Assembly: GCA_964632355.1 (NCBI GenBank)
Contig: CAZWBW010000010.1
Span: 1 to 44,539, forward strand
Direction of reading: 5' to 3'
Origin: JALOAP01 sp964632355
Lineage (GTDB): Bacteria > Chloroflexota > Dehalococcoidia > Tepidiformales > Tepidiformaceae
DNA: 44,539 nt
Position 1 is the first letter of the stretch; the number at the start of each line of letters is the position of its first letter. A model generated the notes under the pieces. The model saw nothing but the letters and a program-made list of their open reading frames with translations, did not search any database and was not told the origin of the DNA. The position numbers were made by a program, and so were the translations under genes. Below, in pieces: positions 39,882 through 44,539 of the stretch.

Positions 39882-41671
39882 CGGCGCCCGAACTGTCGTT
39901 CCAGTAGCTCCGTGCTGACGTGCACCAGCGTTGGCCGTCCGTGCGGACACGTCCGCGGCGACTCCGTCCGTTCGAGGTCCTCGACCAGCCGGCGCATCTC
40001 CTCGATCGCCAGCACCATCCCCGCCCGCACCGAGCTGTGACAGGCGACCGTGGCGGCGGCCCGCGCGAACGGGTCCGCGACCCGTCGTTCGCTGCCGAGC
40101 TGCTCGAGGAGCGCACGGATCGCCGCCGCGATGTCGGTGCTCCCGACGCCTGTTGGCACCGCCCGCACGAGGTAGGCTGTCCCGCCGAACGGTTCGAACT
40201 CGAGACCAAGCGTCGTGAGGTGCTGCTGGTGCTCTTCGAGTGTCGCCGCGAGCACCGGGTCGAGTTCGAGGAGCACCGGTTCGAGCAGCGGCTGCCGCGC
40301 GCGCTCCGGTTGGTCCCGAGCGATGAGCCGGTCGTACACCACTCGCTCGTGCGCTGCGTGCTGGTCGATGAGGTACATCCCGTCCGGCCCCTCGGCCACG
40401 ACGTACGTGAGGCCCATCTGCCCGACGACTCGCAGGAGAGGCAGCACTTCCCGCTGTGTTGGCCGGGGCGCCGGTTCGCCCTCTGGCGTTCGCGGCGGAG
40501 GCGCCCAGTCGAGCCGCGTCTGCGTGGGCTCCGGCGGCTGCAGTGCCGCCGGGGGTTCGAGTCGCTGCCGCAGCGATGGCGGCGGCGGACTGGACTGAGC
40601 TTCTGTCGGGATTGGCGGTGCTTCCCGCGGCGTCCCCGGGAAGATCGACCACCCGACCGGTCGCGACTGCTCGAGCGCCGCGGCGACGGCATGGCGCACC
40701 GCGCGAGCCACCCCGCGTTCGTCGCGGAACCGCACCTCCGCCTTCGCCGGGTGCACGTTCACGTCGATATCCTCGCCGGGCAGGTCGATGCGGATTGCCG
40801 CCATGGGATGCCGCCCGACAGGCAGCTGTGACTGGTATGCATCGACGATAGCGAAAATCAGCGGGCGGCTCTGTACCCACCGCCCGTTCACGAACACCGA
40901 AATCGCCTGCCGGTTCCCCCGGTGCACCGAGGGCGGCCCCGCCAGCCCGCTTACCCGCACCCGCTCAGTTTCGCCGGAAACGTCGAGCATCTCGGCCGCC
41001 GTCTCCGCCCCGTACACCGCCGCGAACGCATGCCGCAGGCTCCCGTCGCCGCTCGTCGTCAGCGACCGGCGCCCGTTCGACGTCAACGAAAAGGCGATGT
41101 GCGGATAGGCCAGTGCGTAATGCGACACCAGCACCGTCACCTGCCGGGCCTCCGCCACGGGCGTCGAGAGGAACTTGCGGCGCGCGGGCAGCCGTGCGAA
41201 CAGGTCGCGGACGGTGAAACTGGTGCCCTGTGGAGCGGGCCGGGCGTTTCGTCGCACCACCCGCGCCTCGACCAAAACCGCGTGCACGCCCACCGGTTCG
41301 CTCGCCGCCCGGGTGATCACCTCGACGTCGCCCGCCGCGGCGATCGACGGCAGCGCTTCTCCCCGAAAGCCAAGCGTGCGAACCGCCGCGAGTTCCGAGA
41401 GGTCGGCGATTTTGCTGGTTGCGTGGCGTTCGAAGGCGAGTTCGACCTCCTCCGGTGGGATGCCCCGGCCGTCGTCGGTCACGCGGATGAGCGAGAGACC
41501 GCCCTCCTCGATCTCGACCGAAATCCGCGTGGCGCCCGCATCGATGGCGTTGTCGAGCAGTTCGCGCACCACCGAAACCGGCCGCTCGATCACTTCACCC
41601 GCCGCGATCCGCGCCGCGACCTCGGGCTGGAGGATGTGGATCCCGCCCCGCGGCGAAGGCTCCGCGCTCAC
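39878..41671 (-). CDS. mutL: DNA mismatch repair protein MutL
   Basis: 597 aa. The GHKL ATPase motifs are RELLDNAIDAG, DDGRGIP, ATSKI and GFRGEAL. The C-terminal part has nuclease motifs: DQHAAHERVVYD (the usual DQHA-x2-E-x4-E, with Asp for the last Glu), ACHSSVRAG, CPHGRP and QFGRR, so it should nick DNA itself. GTG 41671 overlaps the mutS stop as GTGA. A Pro-rich linker joins the domains. Confidence 0.95.
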   Translation of the reverse strand: MSAEPSPRGGIHILQPEVAARIAAGEVIERPVSVVRELLDNAIDAGATRISVEIEEGGLSLIRVTDDGRGIPPEEVELAFERHATSKIADLSELAAVRTLGFRGEALPSIAAAGDVEVITRAASEPVGVHAVLVEARVVRRNARPAPQGTSFTVRDLFARLPARRKFLSTPVAEARQVTVLVSHYALAYPHIAFSLTSNGRRSLTTSGDGSLRHAFAAVYGAETAAEMLDVSGETERVRVSGLAGPPSVHRGNRQAISVFVNGRWVQSRPLIFAIVDAYQSQLPVGRHPMAAIRIDLPGEDIDVNVHPAKAEVRFRDERGVARAVRHAVAAALEQSRPVGWSIFPGTPREAPPIPTEAQSSPPPPSLRQRLEPPAALQPPEPTQTRLDWAPPPRTPEGEPAPRPTQREVLPLLRVVGQMGLTYVVAEGPDGMYLIDQHAAHERVVYDRLIARDQPERARQPLLEPVLLELDPVLAATLEEHQQHLTTLGLEFEPFGGTAYLVRAVPTGVGSTDIAAAIRALLEQLGSERRVADPFARAAATVACHSSVRAGMVLAIEEMRRLVEDLERTESPRTCPHGRPTLVHVSTELLERQFGRR

Positions 41672-44226
41672 GATCGCCGCCTCGTGCTCTTCTTCGGCTC
41701 GAGCATCGATTTCAGCTCGTACAGCTTCTGGATTGCTTCGATGGGCGTTATCCCGTCGACATCGATGGCCCGCAGCGCCTCCTCGACAGGCGACGGCCCG
41801 AACAACGCGGGCTGGAACGCGGGCTGCGGGTTCGAATCCGCCAGCGGCTGCCCGCCCGTGGGACGCGATGCTTCGAACTCCGCGAGCAGATTCTCGGCCC
41901 GCAAAACGACCGCCGCCGGCAGCCCGGCCAGCCGCGCCACGTGCACCCCGTACGACCGGTCGCTCGGGCCCGGCACGATCCGGTGCTCGAATACGACGTC
42001 GTTGCCGTCTTCGTGCACTGCCACATGTGCGTTGCGAACCCGCGGCAGAATGTCGGCCAGCGCCGTCAGTTCGTGGTAGTGCGTCGCGAACAACGTCCGC
42101 GCCGCCACCTCCTTGCGGTTATGCAGGAACTCGACGACTGCCCGCGCAATCGCCATGCCGTCGAACGTGCTCGTCCCGCGGCCCACTTCATCCAGCACCA
42201 CCAGCGACTGCGGCGTCGCCTGGTGCAGGATCTGCGCGGTTTCGACCATCTCGACCATGAACGTGGACTGGCCCGCGGCGAGGTCGTCCTGTGCGCCGAT
42301 CCGCGTGAAGATGCGGTCGAACAGCGGCAGTTCCGCTTCGGTCGCCGGCACGAACGAACCCGCCTGCGCCATCAGCGCGATGAGCGCCACCTGCCGCAGG
42401 AACGTCGACTTCCCGGACATGTTCGGGCCCGTCAGGATGAGCACCTGGCAGTCGTCATCGAGCACGCAGTCGTTTGGCACGAACCGCCCCGGCCCGAGCG
42501 CTTCTTCCACCACCGGGTGCCGCCCGCCGATGATGCGCACGACGGGCCGCTCGGTGAACTTCGGCCGCACGTACCCGCGCTCCGCTGCTGCAGCGCCCAG
42601 CGCCAGCGCCAGGTCGATCGTCGCTACGGCGTCGGCCACCGCCTGCAGCGCCGGCAGTTCGGCGGCCAGCGACTCCACGAGCTGTGCGAACGCCTGCTTC
42701 TCCAGTTCGACCAGCCGGTCGCGCGCCCCGATGAGCCGCGACTCGTACTCCTTCAATTCTTCCGTGACATAACGCTCGGCACCGACGAGGGTCTGCCGCC
42801 GCTGGTAGTGCTCGGGCACCAGCGCGGTGTTCGCCGCCGACACCTCGATGTAGTAGCCGAACACCTTGTTGTGTCCGACCTTCAGCGACTTGATGCCCGT
42901 CCGCTCCCGCTCCTGCCGCTCGAGCCCAAGCAGAAACCCCCGCGCATCGCGGGTCATTTCGCGCAGTGAGTCAATCTCGGGGCTGAACCCGGGGCGAATG
43001 ACGCCGCCCTCGTCGAACGAGGCTGGCGGGTCGTCATCCAGTGCTGCATCGAGCGTGAGGAGCGCCTCCGCGGCCGCGCCGACGTTCCCGAGCGCCTCCC
43101 GAAGCAGCGCCGGCAATTCGCACCGTTCGAGTTGCGCGCCGAGGTCGAGCGTTGCCCGCAGCCCGAGCCGCAGCGCGTGCAGGTCCCGCGGGCCCGCCGA
43201 CCGTGCGCCGATCTTCCCGGCCAGCCGCGCCAGGTCGGGGATGCCTTTGAGGACGGCGCTGCACTGCTCCCGCTCGATCGGGTGTTCGACGCTCCACTGC
43301 ACGGCGTCGTGTCGGCGCTCCAGTTCCGTTGCGTCGCGCAGGGGACGAATCAGCCACGCCCGCAGGAGCCGCGAACCCATCGCCGACCGCGCGAGGTTCA
43401 GTACCTGGAACAGCGACGATTGCCGCTCGGGGCCGGGCAGCACATCGAGGTTCCGCAGCGTCCGCTCGTCGAGCGTCAGCGTCGATGCCGGCGGGACACG
43501 GCGCACCCGTTGCAGCGCACCCAGCGCCGCCGCGTACGTTTCGCGCAGGTACGTCACGATGTGCGCGAGCGCTGCCGCTTCTGCGTCCGATTCCACCAGT
43601 GCAGTTCGCGCCCGCTCGCCGAACTGGCGCGCGAGCTCGGCTTCGACCGCCAGTTCGCTCAGCGGTGCCCGTCGCACCACGTTGCCGTCGAACTCCACCG
43701 GCAGTTCTTCGTCGCTTTCGACGAGGAGCTCCGCAGGGGCGGCCCGCAGCACTTCCGTGATGGCTTCGTCGCCGGCCACCAGCCGTACTTCGCCCGTCGT
43801 GATGTCGGCGAATGCGGCGGCTGCCTGCCCCCGCCGCTCGGCGAACGCCGCGAGTTCGTTGGGAGCCTGCGGGTCGAGCGACGCCTCCGAAGTCACCGTG
43901 CCGGCGGTTACGACGCGCACGACGTCCCGCGGCACAAGCCCCTTCACCTCCGAGGGGTCGGCGAGCTGCTCGCACACCGCCACCCGGTACCCGCGCGAGA
44001 CCAGCTTCGCGATGTGCCCGTCGATGCTGTGGTAGGGCACACCGGCGAGCGGGACGCGCAGGTCCTTGCCCATCGGCTTCGACGTCAGCGTGATCTGCAG
44101 CTCATCGGCGACGATCTTCGCGTCGTCGTCGAACGTTTCGTAGAAGTCGCCCAGCCGGAAGAAGAGGATGGTGTCGGGGTAGCGCTGCTTCAGTTCCAGG
44201 TACTGGCGGCGAATGGGCGTGGACAG
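41668..44226 (-). CDS. mutS: DNA mismatch repair protein MutS
   Basis: 852 aa from CTG 44226. Reading from that codon gives (M)STPIRRQYLELKQRYPD and then GDFYETF, with the mismatch-binding Phe28-x-Glu30. Walker A is GPNMSGKST, then DEVGRGTSTFDG. Near the C-terminus QPALF fits the clamp-binding QxxLF motif. No in-frame ATG, GTG or TTG precedes the Phe-x-Glu motif; the first ATG (44073) would lose it. GGAGG lies seven bases before CTG 44226, so CTG is the likely start. mutL follows with a GTGA overlap. Confidence 0.94.
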   Translation of the reverse strand: MSTPIRRQYLELKQRYPDTILFFRLGDFYETFDDDAKIVADELQITLTSKPMGKDLRVPLAGVPYHSIDGHIAKLVSRGYRVAVCEQLADPSEVKGLVPRDVVRVVTAGTVTSEASLDPQAPNELAAFAERRGQAAAAFADITTGEVRLVAGDEAITEVLRAAPAELLVESDEELPVEFDGNVVRRAPLSELAVEAELARQFGERARTALVESDAEAAALAHIVTYLRETYAAALGALQRVRRVPPASTLTLDERTLRNLDVLPGPERQSSLFQVLNLARSAMGSRLLRAWLIRPLRDATELERRHDAVQWSVEHPIEREQCSAVLKGIPDLARLAGKIGARSAGPRDLHALRLGLRATLDLGAQLERCELPALLREALGNVGAAAEALLTLDAALDDDPPASFDEGGVIRPGFSPEIDSLREMTRDARGFLLGLERQERERTGIKSLKVGHNKVFGYYIEVSAANTALVPEHYQRRQTLVGAERYVTEELKEYESRLIGARDRLVELEKQAFAQLVESLAAELPALQAVADAVATIDLALALGAAAAERGYVRPKFTERPVVRIIGGRHPVVEEALGPGRFVPNDCVLDDDCQVLILTGPNMSGKSTFLRQVALIALMAQAGSFVPATEAELPLFDRIFTRIGAQDDLAAGQSTFMVEMVETAQILHQATPQSLVVLDEVGRGTSTFDGMAIARAVVEFLHNRKEVAARTLFATHYHELTALADILPRVRNAHVAVHEDGNDVVFEHRIVPGPSDRSYGVHVARLAGLPAAVVLRAENLLAEFEASRPTGGQPLADSNPQPAFQPALFGPSPVEEALRAIDVDGITPIEAIQKLYELKSMLEPKKSTRRRS

Positions 44227-44255
44227 CAGTGCACCTCCGCCGATAAGTACCCGAC

Positions 44256-44261
44256 ATTCTA
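44256..44261 (-). promoter_or_regulatory. -10 box of mutS-mutL
   Basis: TAGAAT on the minus strand would start transcription near 44249, leaving about 22 nt with GGAGGT before the CTG start. The stretch 44262-44356 holds only a weak GCCCG/CGGGC hairpin (44291-44306). Confidence 0.5.
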
Positions 44262-44356
44262 CCCGCGGTCGAACATCTGTGCTCAGGCATGCCCGTCACG
44301 GCGGGCGCACGCCAGCACGGGTTCTGCTTCACAAGGGGAGAAAGGGGGATTTTGCG

Positions 44357-44433
44357 TGGGGCGAGCGGAGGGATTCGAACCCTCGATCTTCTGGGCCACA
44401 ACCAGACGCGTTAACCGCTACGCTACGCCCGCC
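44357..44433 (-). tRNA. tRNA-His (anticodon GTG)
   Basis: The reverse strand folds with acceptor GCGGGCG/CGCTCGC (one G:U), anticodon stem TCTGG/CCAGA with loop TTGTGGC and anticodon GTG. The extra G-1 (position 44433) pairs with discriminator C (44360), as required for tRNA-His. CCA is encoded. Confidence 0.95.
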
Positions 44434-44463
44434 ACGGTCTACAACGATGGTACCGTGACACGG

Positions 44464-44480
44464 GGTTATTGGCTATTACC
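44464..44480. repeat. GGTTATTGGCTATTACC repeat near tRNA-His
   Basis: One copy of the TATTGGCTATT unit lies 30 nt upstream of tRNA-His, similar to 284-298. The window end (44481-44539) shows nothing further that I can name. Confidence 0.5.
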
Positions 44481-44539
44481 GGGAACCAAACCGTAGCCTC
44501 GGAACTCCATGGGATGACGCTTCACAGAGGGCGATAGCG

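Overview
The window is high-GC, densely packed bacterial chromosome. Three genes for flavin/F420-type luciferase-like oxidoreductases, a DUF3090 gene, a type A RNase P RNA, a one-gene fused accD-accA, RNase J, an endonuclease-type MutL without MutH, and frequent GTG/ATGA overlaps together suggest a member of the Chloroflexota (Dehalococcoidia/Tepidiforma-like). This is inference from gene content; there is no rRNA in the window to settle it. No phage, IS element or CRISPR array is visible. The sequence contains one run of ten N (8615-8624), inside the RNase P RNA gene.

Layout. 1-700 (minus): the start of tuf preceded by tRNA-Thr(GGT), tRNA-Tyr(GTA) and tRNA-Thr(TGT), the same order as the thrU-tyrU-glyT-thrT-tufB cluster of E. 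coli but with a structured repeat where glyT would be. 836-5240 (plus): an LLM oxidoreductase, a secreted four-repeat surface protein and a polysaccharide flippase. 5232-8135 (minus): a metal-chelate/siderophore/cobalamin-type ABC importer (lipoprotein, permease, ATPase). 8423-11378 (minus): rnpB, then an operon of zinc-ribbon coiled-coil protein, a serine recombinase whose catalytic residues are all replaced, and RNase HI. 11559-16068 (plus): DUF177-rpmF-fabD-fabG-nusB-acpP-tatA/B-tatC, joining ribosome, fatty-acid and Tat export genes. 16136-23759 (plus): family 4 uracil-DNA glycosylase with a C-terminal clamp-binding-like tail, RNase J, FtsK/SpoIIIE translocase, fused acetyl-CoA carboxylase carboxyltransferase and a TauE/SafE exporter. 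23761-30847: an M1-like membrane metallopeptidase, an MFS transporter, a MarR regulator and two LLM oxidoreductases. 31151-31725: two tandem tiny zinc-finger proteins that I do not recognise. 31840-39881: MmcQ/YjbR protein, rhodanese, S9 peptidase, Xaa-Pro peptidase and WYL regulator, then DUF3090, phosphofructokinase and Bcp peroxiredoxin. 39878-44433 (minus): tRNA-His, mutS and mutL.

Themes. (1) Several genes carry a -10 box (TANNNT) only 7-9 nt before the start codon, which points to leaderless mRNAs. (2) mutS appears to start with CTG exactly where relatives have ATG, and two other genes are CTG candidates. (3) Short GGCTATTGGC-type repeats sit beside stable RNA genes. (4) The most unusual locus is the catalytically dead serine recombinase translated in an operon between two housekeeping genes, followed by the tandem zinc-finger micro-proteins.
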